A DNA stretch of 46,220 nt from Promethearchaeota archaeon (GTDB lineage: Archaea; Asgardarchaeota; Lokiarchaeia; Sigyniarchaeales; SOKP01). Below the pieces are notes generated by a model. That model was given only the letters and a program-made list of their open reading frames with translations, was not told the origin of the DNA and made no database searches. The stretch lies in NCBI GenBank assembly GCA_019058015.1, contig JAHLWH010000095.1:1-46220 (forward strand), in the 5' to 3' direction. The position numbers and the translations under genes are program-made. Within the stretch, counting starts at the first letter, position 1; every line of letters begins with the position of its first letter. Positions 1 to 8,700 of the stretch are shown in pieces.

Positions 1-80
1 AGAAGATCTTTTGTTTGATAATTTTATGAGATTCTAAAAAACAAATACAAATTTTAATTATAAAAGATTTATGATAACGA

Positions 81-1084
81 ATGAATAAGTTCAATACCGA
101 AATCTTGGGCGAACAGGGGTAAAAGTTAGTCCTCTCTGTCTGGGAACCATGAACTTCGGTGTGAGAACCCCAGAAGCGGAAGAAGCTGAAATAATCAATC
201 AGTATATTGAAGCTGGCCACAATTTTATTGATACTGCCAATGTCTATGGTCGTTTCAATGGGAGGGGAGAAGTTGGTTGGAGTGAAGAGATTATTGGGAA
301 TACCTTATCTGCAAATGGGAAACGTGGAAGAATAATTTTAGCCACAAAAGTTTGGGGTCATATGGATCCTGAAGATCCAAATGCTGGGGGATTAAGTCGA
401 AAGCATATATTAACTTCATGTAAGGCTTCTTTGAAGCGTTTGAAAACCAAATATATTGACCTTTACCAGTTACATCGCCCTGTTCTTGATATTCCGATCG
501 ATGAAACATTACGAGTTCTAGATGACCTTATTAGAAGAGGCTGGGTTCGATATATCGGAACAAGTATGTTTCCTACGTGGAGAATTATGGAGGGTCTCTG
601 GGTGTCAGAAAAATACCATTTGAATCGATTTGTGAGTGAACAACCGCGTTACAATATCTACGATAGAGAGATCGAACGAGAAATCGTTCCAATGGCTCAA
701 AAATATAATCTCGCTATATTGCCCTTCTCACCTTTAGGAGGAGGGATTTTAACGGGTAAATATCGCAAGGGTGAATCATTCCCAGAGGACTCAAGGCTAA
801 CATTCGATGAATTGGCTTCTTACTATGTTAACGCTTTAAACAAAAAGTTTTATGAGTTACTCGATATTCTTAAAGAAATATCTAACGATAAAGGGTGTAC
901 AATAAGCCAACTTTCTCTTGCTTGGGTTATAACACAACCTGGCATAACTAGTGCCATTATAGGTCCACGTACTATGGAACAACTAGAAGATAATCTGGAT
1001 GCATTGAATGTGACACTAACAGAAAAAGATTATCAAAGAATTGACGATATGACTATACCAGGAAGCAACATTGAAAATTTTTAA
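81..1084 (+). pseudogene. aldo/keto reductase, N-terminal frameshift
   Basis: NADPH-dependent aldo/keto reductase of the group that acts on sugar-like or small carbonyl substrates; the exact substrate is not readable. The longest open frame begins at ATG 149, but the same frame upstream (from 89) reads QYRNLGRTGVKVSPLCLGT, the usual first beta strand of the family, with no start codon before the stop at 86-88. An ATG at 81 gives M-N-K in another frame. Restoring one A in AATAAGTT would join M-N-K-V to Q-Y-R-N-L-G, so a one-base loss is the simplest reading. The rest is full length: FIDTANVYG (family catalytic Asp and Tyr), a Lys in ATKVWG, His in QLHRP, and the C-terminal IIGPRTMEQLEDNL cofactor motif. 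The next two genes are also broken, which favours real decay over chance error. If translated from 149 the protein lacks its first strand. Confidence 0.8.
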
Positions 1085-1211
1085 TAGACACGATTATTAA
1101 TTCGTGATTAGCTTACTAATACAGTAACTCTAATAAATTATAATTCAATGGTTTATCTTAGAGATATCTATTAACTTTAACGAGTAATTTCTACATGTTG
1201 GAAAGTAATAA

Positions 1212-2129
1212 ATAGGAAAATTTGATTGGCCAGGAAGTCCTGAGAATATTGGAGAAAAACTGGCAGAAATCGCTAGGACCGCAGATGATATGGGATTTTA
1301 TAGCTTATGTGTGATGGATCACCTCTTTCAGCTGGGAACTCAATATGGCATTATTCATGGACCAGTTAAGGCACCAATGCTAGAAGGTTATAGTACTATT
1401 GCATATTTAGCAGGTTTAACAAAACGAATTAACCTTGGTTTATTAGTCACCTGTAATTTTTTCCGACATCCAGGACTCCTAGTCAAAATCGTTTCGACTA
1501 TTGATGTTCTTTCAGGAGGACGTGCTTTTCTCGGTATTGGTGCTGGATGGTTTGAACGAGAAGCAAAAGGACTAGGCTTTCCCTTCCCCTCTATTCGTGA
1601 ACGTGTCGAACGCTTGGAGGAAACAATCCAAATTGTGAAACTCATGTAGGCAGGAAAAGTGGAACCCTATAATGGGAAATATTATCAACTTGCAGAGCCA
1701 ATAAATTATCCACCTCCTCTAAGTCAGCCCCATCCTCCTATTCTTATTGGTGCTTTCGGAGAGAAAAAAATGTTACGTTTAATTGCAAAATATGCTGATG
1801 TATGGAATTATGTTATAGGGTCACCAGTTGAAGAATTTGGTGTCCTTAATAGAAAGTTAGAAGAAGAATTTGAGTATCTTCGCAGAAAACTAGCTGTTTT
1901 AAGACAACATTGTAATGATGTTGGACGATCTTTTGATGAAATTGAAAAAACTGTTGTAATATATACTAAATTAACCCCAGATGCTCAAAATGAAAATTAT
2001 GTGATTGACCTCTGTTACGAATTGGCGAAGTTAGGTTTTCAACAAGTCATTTTTGATATTCCGAATGTTAGTGAAATCACACCTCTTAAAATTTTAGGTA
2101 AAATAATACCTTATTTATACAAATTGTAA
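1212..2129 (+). pseudogene. LLM-class F420-dependent oxidoreductase, disrupted
   Basis: Luciferase-like monooxygenase-fold flavin/F420 oxidoreductase. One reading frame runs from 1212 to 2129 and is interrupted by TAG at 1647-1649, between IQIVKLM and AGKVEPYNGKYYQL. Relatives usually carry Trp at this point (QMW...), so TGG to TAG is the likely change. The frame also has no ATG, GTG or TTG from the upstream stop (1209-1211) until 1290, although 1212-1289 already encodes family sequence (GKFDWPGSPENIGEKLAEIA). The start and about ten N-terminal residues are therefore missing. Recognisable parts are CVMDH, RHPGLLVKIVSTIDVLSGGR, GIGAGWFERE and PPILIGAFGEKK. It lies 127 bases after the broken aldo/keto reductase on the same strand, and the two may once have been co-transcribed. 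The two open pieces are 1290-1649 and 1659-2129. Confidence 0.82.
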
Positions 2130-2470
2130 TGTTCTGAAAGATCTGGCTTATAATTCGAAAGAAGTATTCTCTGTTGGCAGATCCATTAGAAACTATTGAA
2201 GTTTAAAAAAAGATAGAACCACATTTTGCTTATGGAAAACTATATAAAAAATCTGTTAGTCATCCACTAGTATTAAGATTTATTGAATATCCACAAACTT
2301 CATTTTTTCGTTTAATCTTTTTGACAAAGATAAAGAAAAGACAAAATGAAAAAAAAATCTTTCTATAATGACATTGTTTTATATATTCCAATTTACAAAA
2401 TCAAAATTTATTATGAAAAAGAGGGAGGTGGGACTCAACTAGTTAACAAGAATAACGGAATTGCTGGATA
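2130..2470. other. intergenic stretch with possible coding remnants
   Basis: This gap has no convincing gene. On the plus strand it contains short coding-like tracts separated by stops, for example LADPLETIEV, stop, then KKIEPHFAYGKLYKKSV from about 2178. A 42-codon ORF runs from ATG 2346 to TAG 2474, its first codons inside a run of nine A. None matches a family I know. Lying between two broken genes, it may be further debris of lost genes. Confidence 0.35.
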
Positions 2471-3569
2471 TTAGGAGATTTTGATTGATCGAAGTACTAT
2501 AGAAGCTGAACAAAAGGCTTTCAATATAAATATTCTTTCTTTTATATATTCTAAAAGATATTTTTTAATTTTTACACATAATTCTTCTTCATTATAATCT
2601 GGAATAAAGGCAATAACAGGCTTTTTCTGTGCTAAAGTGGATGCTAGTTCAGAATCTTTTCCAAAAGTATCACTTTCTTGAACCATATACACTGTACATT
2701 TTACCCGTTTCAACATAAGTCCTTCAATTAGTCCTTTGTCTCTATTTAATTCACAATAAGGCTGTGTAGGATCAAAATATCTTATTTTTAAGTCTTTTAT
2801 TAAAGGATTTGTAAATATTTTTTTAATCGTTTCAAAGGTTTCCTCAAATTCACAATTTTTTCTCATTGAAGTAGCTATATACACATCAATATAATCCCAA
2901 ATTAGATAAGCATTAGTATTATGAGTTCCTTTTTCTCGATTATCTTTTATCTCATTATCAAGCTTTATTAACATGTTTTTTAAAGGTTCAAATTCTTCTG
3001 GTTCTTCACAACTTTCTAAAATTTCTTTAAGATACTCACTTTCTTTTTACACTAAGGTAGAACTTATATAACCTAAATACCAAGTATTCTCTTTATTAAT
3101 TTTGTTTATATTAATTATTGGATTCGGTCTATTTTTATAAATCAATTCTAGGGTATCGGGTGAAATGTCAAATTTTATAAAATGGTTATCAATTTCTTTC
3201 TTTCTTATTTTTGAAAATCTTTTGAAAATAAATTTGAAATTTCCAAAATTTAAGATGCTAAGTCCTCTAAATTCAACGATTCCATCTTTTAGAATCTTAA
3301 GATTTAATTTTCCTCCACGAAAAAAGTAATTGAAAAAATCTCTTGAGATCCTATCTTGATTTAATAATAATAAAATCTCATTAAACTGTTCATAGTCTAA
3401 AGAACCAGACTTTAAATCCTCAATTATTTTTATTAAAAGGATACGTTTACTTTCATTTAATTCTTCAGCATTATAAGGTTTTCCACATATAATAATATAA
3501 TATCAATTTTGAGAAATCATCTACATCATTCAAATTTAATTTATTAATATCATAATCTCTAAAAATCAT
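2471..3569 (-). pseudogene. TIR/deoxyribosyltransferase-like protein, disrupted
   Basis: Three open pieces on the reverse strand read as one former protein. It starts at ATG 3569 (MIFRDYDINKLNLNDVDDFS). A frameshift near 3495-3515 leads into IIICGKPYNAEELNESKR. The frame is then open until TAA at 3047-3049 and continues in the same frame as KESEYLKEILES to the end at 2471. The C-terminal half (ATG 2974 onward) carries DVYIATSMR, an RYFDPTQPYC segment, KGLIEGLMLKR and SDTFGKDSELASTLAQKKP. This pattern occurs in bacterial proteins with a nucleoside-deoxyribosyltransferase/TIR-like fold, some suspected in defence. The N-terminal half is a helical region I cannot place. Function is inferred only from the motif pattern, and with two lesions it is almost certainly inactive. 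Confidence 0.6.
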
Positions 3570-4090
3570 TCTTCTGAGCACTTTTTTAATAATTTATGAG
3601 TTTCTATTATAATTATTGTTCAATAATAATTTATTCTTGATGAGAATTTTCTTTTGTTTATTTTTAAATAATTTAATTTTTTTTTATAATACCATATTCA
3701 GAATTTTTTCCTACTTTTTTTCATAGTGTGGCAGAATGATTATATCTTATATTTTTTATATCATTTTCTATAAAGTGTAAAATCTTTAAAGGATTTAAAA
3801 TTGATAAAAATTAAAATGATATTTTCATAAAAATTTTATAAACTTTCTCGTGAATTATTTTTACATTCATCTTATTTACTTATAACTATAAAAAAGATAA
3901 AGTTTTTTACTTTTAGATTCTCTTTATTAATTTAATTGATTCTTGCAAAAATTTCTCTTTGTTTTGCATTAATAATCTATTTTTACGTTATCCATTGTCA
4001 AACATTTCTAAAAATTTATATTCTATTCTCAATCATTTTCAAAACTATTGTCAAATATTTCTGAAATATTCAAAAAAGATATAAAAAAAA
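3570..4090. other. AT-rich gap, no gene seen
   Basis: About 520 bases of extreme AT content downstream of nrdD and upstream of the broken TIR-like gene. I see no open frame with coding character and no RNA gene. A weak direct repeat is visible: ATTGTCAAACATTTCT near 3994 and ATTGTCAAATATTTCT near 4047. It is too short to name. Confidence 0.5.
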
Positions 4091-6253
4091 TTAATTTAAG
4101 CTGTATCTTCTTCTATCTCTGAATTCTTGTGCTTTTCCTTTATTCCACCGATCAACTCGAGAATAATATCCGGTAATTCTTGAATAAACTTCAATATCTT
4201 TCCCCTTCCCACTACATCGTGGATTGGTGCATCTGTCAAGAACACCTTGAATAAACAACCCGCATTTCATACAATAGGAAAAATCAAAAGTGTAAGTAAA
4301 ATACGCAGTCTTTGTGTTGAGAGCGATTTTTTTGGTCATTTTCCAAATACCTTCGGGATCAGGTTCTTGCTCACCCATCCATAAGTGAGTAATTACGCCA
4401 CCCTTAACAATTGGATGATATTCCGCTTGTTTTAAGATCCTTTCGAAAAGAGGAATATCAGCATCATAATTTAGATGACCACTATTAGTATAATATGGAG
4501 AATCTTTTGTTCCTTGAAATAAGACTTTATTTTTATAATGTCTTAGGTCTAACCTTGCAAATCTCTCTGAAGATGATTCGCTAGGTTGTTCCCATAAGCT
4601 AAACTTAATTTTTTGAGTGTTATGAGGATGGTATTTAAATTCTTCCGTTCTGTCTGACAGAAATTGAAGAACTCGTTTTCCAAAATTAAAAGCGTTATCT
4701 GATTCATGCAATTGATTTCCCGTGTGATATTGGACCATTTCGTTCAATCCAGTGAAGCCCATGGAGAGGCTTTGTTTTCTCATATCAAGTAATTGGTTTC
4801 CATCAACTACGCTTGCACAAAGTGGTAATTGCCGATCCTTTAATCTTTGTTTAAGAATATTAAGTTTAATAAGATTTATGTCTTTCATCATGTTAAGACG
4901 ATCACCCAATATTTCGAATAATTTATCATCATCGCCATTTGCTTGATATGCAACTCTGGGTAAATTAACAGAAATACTTTGAAGCGACCCCATATTCATG
5001 TATGATTTTGTCCAATCAAAAGCATCAGGGTCATCACATGTTTTTCTCATACCATCGGGAGTTAATATTATTCTACAACATTGGCTGTGTATTTCATCGG
5101 GAAGCCAATCGGCGCAGGTATTTAGAAAGTATGGCGTTCCAAATTTAGCAGTTTCCTCCATTAATTTTAAATAGGCATCTTCATATTTTATCATCCACTC
5201 TTTTTTCAATTTAATTTCATGCTTTGGAAATGCAAAGAGTTTTCCAAACTCATCCCCTTCGTAATAGATCTCAGTTAAGCCATTGAATAATTTTAGGGTT
5301 TCATCTTTAAAGTCACCATATTTACCTACAACCTTTCCACCTATACCAATTGCATCTATTTCTTCTAATATTTTAGGTACTGTTGGTGTGCATGATATAG
5401 AGGTAAATGGAACTTGACCTCCTCGTGCAGCAAAAATTTGATTAGTTTCAAAAATAAAACATTGAGCAGCTTGTTTTATATCTTTCTCATTTAAACCTGA
5501 AATATATGGTGCAATCATTGTAGTGAAATTATCATAACCCTGTCCCCCACTAAATTCACCCTGCACTATTCCCAACCATTTCGCTGCATGTAGCATTGCT
5601 ACCATAGCAGATTTTGCGGGTCCTGAGCATGCTGAGTGGCTCCACGTTTTTGTTGGTGGAAGTCCATACTTTAAAATTAACCTAAGATCCCACTGTTGGC
5701 AAAATGGGCGTAAATCGAAGTATCTCAGCATATGAACGTGGATATCCCCAGACAAATGTGCATGGGATTGTTCTGTGGTAAGTAATCTTAAGAGTGCGTA
5801 TTCTTCGGCTAAACTATCAGCACTCCAATTATGAATTGATTCTGGATTAGAAAATTGATTTGCATTTTCTTTAGTTCCTTTATATAAGAGTCGCTCATAA
5901 TCCATTAGAGGCATACCGATTCTTGTATAAAGTTTTCTTTCATTTTCAAAACCTTGTTCAGACAAGACGGAACATACTAATTCTCTAATATGTGGTCCCG
6001 AGAGAAACTTTATATTTGATGATATGATTCTTCTAACTACTTTTTCGGTTATTATTTTCGCTTCTTCTATGTCCATGTTAGTTTCTTTGATAATACTTTC
6101 TTCAATCTTAATGGGATCAAAATTAACTACATCTCCTTTAGATTGAAAGACTTTTGGAAGAAGATTTTTGATATACCATATGCGATGTTGATTTTGTTTA
6201 GCAATTTTTTCTTTCGAATCTTTTAAATCTTTATCTTGTATTGTAATGACCAT
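4091..6253 (-). CDS. nrdD: anaerobic ribonucleoside-triphosphate reductase (class III)
   Basis: Oxygen-sensitive glycyl-radical enzyme that reduces ribonucleoside triphosphates to deoxy forms in the cytoplasm. The 720-residue length is normal. Residues about 30-125 form an ATP-cone regulatory domain (FDPIKIEESI, LYTRIGMPLMDYERLL). The catalytic barrel follows (FSGGQGYDNFTTM, GGQVPFTSISCTPTVP, YYTNSGHLN). A C-terminal zinc site has four cysteines (CMKC and CTNPRC), and the radical motif is SRITGYY with the radical glycine at G695, 25 residues from the end. The activating radical-SAM enzyme NrdG, which this family needs, is not adjacent on either side and must be encoded elsewhere. The gene stands alone with AT-rich gaps on both sides. 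ATG 6253 is chosen because the ATP cone begins about 30 residues later. Confidence 0.95.
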   Translation of the reverse strand: MVITIQDKDLKDSKEKIAKQNQHRIWYIKNLLPKVFQSKGDVVNFDPIKIEESIIKETNMDIEEAKIITEKVVRRIISSNIKFLSGPHIRELVCSVLSEQGFENERKLYTRIGMPLMDYERLLYKGTKENANQFSNPESIHNWSADSLAEEYALLRLLTTEQSHAHLSGDIHVHMLRYFDLRPFCQQWDLRLILKYGLPPTKTWSHSACSGPAKSAMVAMLHAAKWLGIVQGEFSGGQGYDNFTTMIAPYISGLNEKDIKQAAQCFIFETNQIFAARGGQVPFTSISCTPTVPKILEEIDAIGIGGKVVGKYGDFKDETLKLFNGLTEIYYEGDEFGKLFAFPKHEIKLKKEWMIKYEDAYLKLMEETAKFGTPYFLNTCADWLPDEIHSQCCRIILTPDGMRKTCDDPDAFDWTKSYMNMGSLQSISVNLPRVAYQANGDDDKLFEILGDRLNMMKDINLIKLNILKQRLKDRQLPLCASVVDGNQLLDMRKQSLSMGFTGLNEMVQYHTGNQLHESDNAFNFGKRVLQFLSDRTEEFKYHPHNTQKIKFSLWEQPSESSSERFARLDLRHYKNKVLFQGTKDSPYYTNSGHLNYDADIPLFERILKQAEYHPIVKGGVITHLWMGEQEPDPEGIWKMTKKIALNTKTAYFTYTFDFSYCMKCGLFIQGVLDRCTNPRCSGKGKDIEVYSRITGYYSRVDRWNKGKAQEFRDRRRYSLN

Positions 6254-6757
6254 AATTATTCAATTTTTTAAAATTATTTTTAATACTTGTATTTAAGGGT
6301 TGGATATTTTTTTCCTAAAAGAAAAGAGTTTTATTCGAAATAAGTGAATCTTTTTGTCGTATTTTGTCGGCACCTCTCCGTTTCCCTCTGTTAGAATAAT
6401 TTGATACAATTGAATTAATAATTTATTTTTTAGATATAAAAAATTAATGTTTTTTTTATTTTTTAAAAAAATTATTACCACCATAAGAAAATTTATTAAT
6501 GTGCGCTTAGATATTTATTGATTGATTATATTATGATTTGATATATTAAATTGAGATTTTTTTAAATATTTTAAATTTTTATTTATATTTTTTTTATGTC
6601 GTTTATTTTGAGAGAGTTTGCTAACTTTCTAATTTTTAAATTCTTTTTAAGAATTGATTTTGAAATTCAGAAAATTATAATAATAGAAAAAATAAAACTG
6701 TCATATTTAAAGAAATAAATTTCTAATTTAATTGTAAAAAAAATATGTATTGTTTAG
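6254..6757. promoter_or_regulatory. nrdD / cupin divergent control region
   Basis: Non-coding gap between nrdD (leftward) and a cupin gene (rightward). Near 6345-6400 there is a locally GC-richer island read leftward as GAGAGGTGCCGACAAAA followed by TACGACAAAAAG. The 9-base box CCGACAAAA (plus 6362-6370) sits 109 bases before the nrdD start and also occurs before cdc6 and before the gene starting at 36115. The rest is AT tracts. A 63-codon frame at 6293-6484 is low-complexity and not credible. No known riboswitch fold was recognised. Confidence 0.35.
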
Positions 6758-6802
6758 GTGCTTTATATTTTGAATGAGAAGTTTAAAATTGGATTAGAAG
6801 AG

Positions 6803-7114
6803 ATGAAATTTGTTAAAATGTTAGATGGTATTTATAGAAAGACATTAGTTTTTAATGAAACTTTAATGCTTTGTCAATTTTTATTAGAGAAAAATGCTAC
6901 TATTCCTATTCATACTCATATATCGAGTCAAGCAGGTTTTGTTTTAAGAGGAAAGATAAGGTTTGAAATAGAAGAAGGGGGAAAAATGGGACAATTTATA
7001 ACAAAAAAGGGAGATTCCTACATTTTTAATTCTAATCAAAAACATGGGGCATTTATATTGGAAGAAGCCGAAGTAATTGAAGTATTTTCCCCTTATAGGG
7101 AAGAATATGTCTAA
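6803..7114 (+). CDS. small single-domain cupin protein
   Basis: Cupin-fold protein of about 103 residues, probably a metal-binding beta barrel of unknown ligand. The first cupin motif reads PIHTHISSQAGFVLRGKIRF, with both histidines present but Gln at the place usually held by Glu. The second reads GDSYIFNSNQKHGAFI, with its His present. I prefer ATG 6803 because a purine-rich AGAAGAG lies just before it and the product then starts with a short strand typical of small cupins. GTG 6758 in the same frame would add 15 residues. It stands alone and points away from nrdD. Similar small cupins bind sugars or sense metabolites, but nothing here says which. Confidence 0.72.
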   Translation: MKFVKMLDGIYRKTLVFNETLMLCQFLLEKNATIPIHTHISSQAGFVLRGKIRFEIEEGGKMGQFITKKGDSYIFNSNQKHGAFILEEAEVIEVFSPYREEYV

Positions 7115-7142
7115 AATAGAAATCTTGATTAAGAACTCAGAG

Positions 7143-7523
7143 TTACCATTGATATACTGCTAAAGAAAAGACTCCAAATATAGCTAATAGGAATTCTCCA
7201 ATTAACCAAGACATAAAATATTGTTTCTTTTTTGAGAGATCTCTTCTTAATAGATCAACTACACCAAAACAAAAAACCGTTGTTGTAATACTAAAGATCA
7301 TTATAATAACTGAAGTTCTAGTAATCCCTATCTCTATATCCCCTATTGTTATCATATGGTTTTCATCAATAAAAGCGAGATATAGGTTTAAAACAAGCAG
7401 AGCTCCACCAATTAGGAGCGAGATCCAACCTGTAAATTGAATTATACTTAAAAATTTTTTATCTAAATCGGGTATTTCAGGTAACGCTGACGGTTTCTTT
7501 TTTTCTTTTTTAGACATTTTCAA
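7143..7523 (-). CDS. small membrane protein, function unknown
   Basis: A 126-residue protein with a lysine-rich N-terminus (KKEKKK) and three likely membrane helices: about 30-52 (IIQFTGWISLLIGGALLVLN), 68-92 (SVIIMIFSITTTVFCFGVV) and 103-124 (FMSWLIGEFLLAIFGVFSLA). I do not recognise the family. It is convergent with the cupin gene (28 bases apart) and lies 71 bases downstream of the NAC gene on the same strand, so it could share its transcript. The basic tail before the first helix suggests a cytoplasmic N-terminus. Confidence 0.6.
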   Translation of the reverse strand: MKMSKKEKKKPSALPEIPDLDKKFLSIIQFTGWISLLIGGALLVLNLYLAFIDENHMITIGDIEIGITRTSVIIMIFSITTTVFCFGVVDLLRRDLSKKKQYFMSWLIGEFLLAIFGVFSLAVYQW

Positions 7524-7594
7524 CGATTAATTGGTTTTATTGAAAATTTATATCATAAAAAATATACTATCTTACTTTAATTTTTGGTAATTAA

Positions 7595-8083
7595 TTAAGG
7601 TCTATTTTTTAAAAAAATAATTGCTTGAGCGATATTACCATTAGAATCTTTTAATGCTGCTTCAGCTTCTTTTAATGAAACATTTGCTTGTGCGGCGACG
7701 AGTTGTATGTCATTTTCTGTAATTTCTGGCTTTAATTCTTCATCAGTAATTTCTTCCATTTCAGTTGAATCTGCAATTTGAATTGATTCTACGCTTGAAA
7801 TATCAATTGTTTTTTCTTCTGCCGTTCCCATAACTTGATATATTTCTTGCCCCATCTGTTTCATTAAGAAGACTTCTGGTTGCTTTATTACCATAGTTTT
7901 ATATTCTAACTCAAAAATTACTCTATTCACATCAATTTGGTCCATGGAGATTCCTTGTTGCCCCATTTTTCTTCTCATGGCCCTTGACCCAAAAGAATGT
8001 TCACCTTTTCTTGCAATTTTAGGTTGTGGTCGTTTTGGAACATCCTTCTTTTTTTTCTGAAGATCTTTTGGAACTTTAACCAA
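7595..8083 (-). CDS. nac: nascent polypeptide-associated complex protein (NAC)
   Basis: Ribosome-associated chaperone homologous to the eukaryotic NAC alpha subunit; in archaea it forms a homodimer that contacts emerging chains. The NAC domain spans about residues 35-100 (MRRKMGQQGISMDQIDVNR, EVFLMKQMGQEIYQVMG). A UBA domain closes the protein (ENDIQLVAAQANVSLKEAEA, then NGNIAQAIIFL). The start at 8083 is TTG and adds a basic 35-residue stretch (QKKKKDVPKRPQPK) not seen in most archaeal NACs, which begin near MRRKM. An in-frame stop lies just upstream, so TTG 8083 or the internal ATG are the only choices. A basic N-terminus would suit ribosome binding. PAN and a PUA protein lie upstream on the same strand. 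Confidence 0.9.
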   Translation of the reverse strand: MVKVPKDLQKKKKDVPKRPQPKIARKGEHSFGSRAMRRKMGQQGISMDQIDVNRVIFELEYKTMVIKQPEVFLMKQMGQEIYQVMGTAEEKTIDISSVESIQIADSTEMEEITDEELKPEITENDIQLVAAQANVSLKEAEAALKDSNGNIAQAIIFLKNRP

Positions 8084-8140
8084 AAAAATTCACCAAAAAT
8101 TTATACATATTAATTAATACATTAAATGAGAAATATTATT

Positions 8141-8638
8141 TTATTTATTTCCTTTTCTAATTTTTATTCCAACGCCTTTATCAAATGATAAGAGATATTC
8201 AACTGGCAACTTTAACTTTCCAATTCCTAATAATTTATCATTTTCATTAACAACAATAACCTCATCATTTGGTCTTAAGTTTTCATCGATTTTTATTAAG
8301 TGTTTGCAAAAAACATTCCTCCCCTTTTTAATAAATTCCGAAACATCATTTTGTACAATCGCTCTTAATTTAGGGGGAGGTATATGATCAATTATTTTTT
8401 GAGCGGAATATAAAGTTAAAGCATAATACCCGGAAGTTGGTCTTAAAATAAATAAAAGATTATTGTTGTGATAAATAAATTTAATTTTTTTTGTTTTCTT
8501 GGATCTTTCTATTTTACAATTACTTTTATCATTAAAAAAAAGATTGGTAATTTCATTACCGAAAATAAAATCTGATAATGATCTAACTTTTCGAAATGCA
8601 ATTATGTTTGTATTAGATGAAATATCTTCTAAACGCAT
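8141..8638 (-). CDS. PUA-domain RNA-binding protein
   Basis: 165 residues. The C-terminal about 75 residues form a PUA domain (KKGRNVFCKHLIKIDENLRP, NDEVIVVNENDKLLGIGKL, FDKGVGIKIRKG). The part before it (RPTSGYYALTLYSAQKI, PPPKLRAIVQNDVSEFI) resembles the C2-PUA tail of archaeosine tRNA-guanine transglycosylase. A role in tRNA or rRNA modification or binding is inferred, but there is no catalytic domain, and stand-alone proteins of this kind in archaea are mostly uncharacterised. It sits between PAN and NAC on the same strand, 57 and 62 bases from each, so a PAN-PUA-NAC transcript is possible. Confidence 0.75.
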   Translation of the reverse strand: MRLEDISSNTNIIAFRKVRSLSDFIFGNEITNLFFNDKSNCKIERSKKTKKIKFIYHNNNLLFILRPTSGYYALTLYSAQKIIDHIPPPKLRAIVQNDVSEFIKKGRNVFCKHLIKIDENLRPNDEVIVVNENDKLLGIGKLKLPVEYLLSFDKGVGIKIRKGNK

Positions 8639-8700
8639 TATAATAAAATAGAAATGAATAACAAAATAAATTTTATCATAAAAAAGAAATAATTTTAAAG

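Noticed and set aside
1647..1649. TAG read as pyrrolysine
   Set aside because: The site is a conserved Trp (TGG) in relatives, the gene also lacks its start, and no PylTSBCD gene is in the window. Simple nonsense mutation is more likely.
2346..2474. 42-codon ORF beginning ATG AAA AAA AAA
   Set aside because: Short, no recognisable family, overlaps the end of the opposite pseudogene. Kept only as a remark.
3994..4070. Direct repeat ATTGTCAAA(C/T)ATTTCT
   Set aside because: Two copies only, in extremely AT-rich DNA; could be chance.
6293..6484. 63-codon reverse ORF before nrdD
   Set aside because: Low-complexity Lys/Asn/Ile composition, lies in the nrdD leader, and has no family resemblance.
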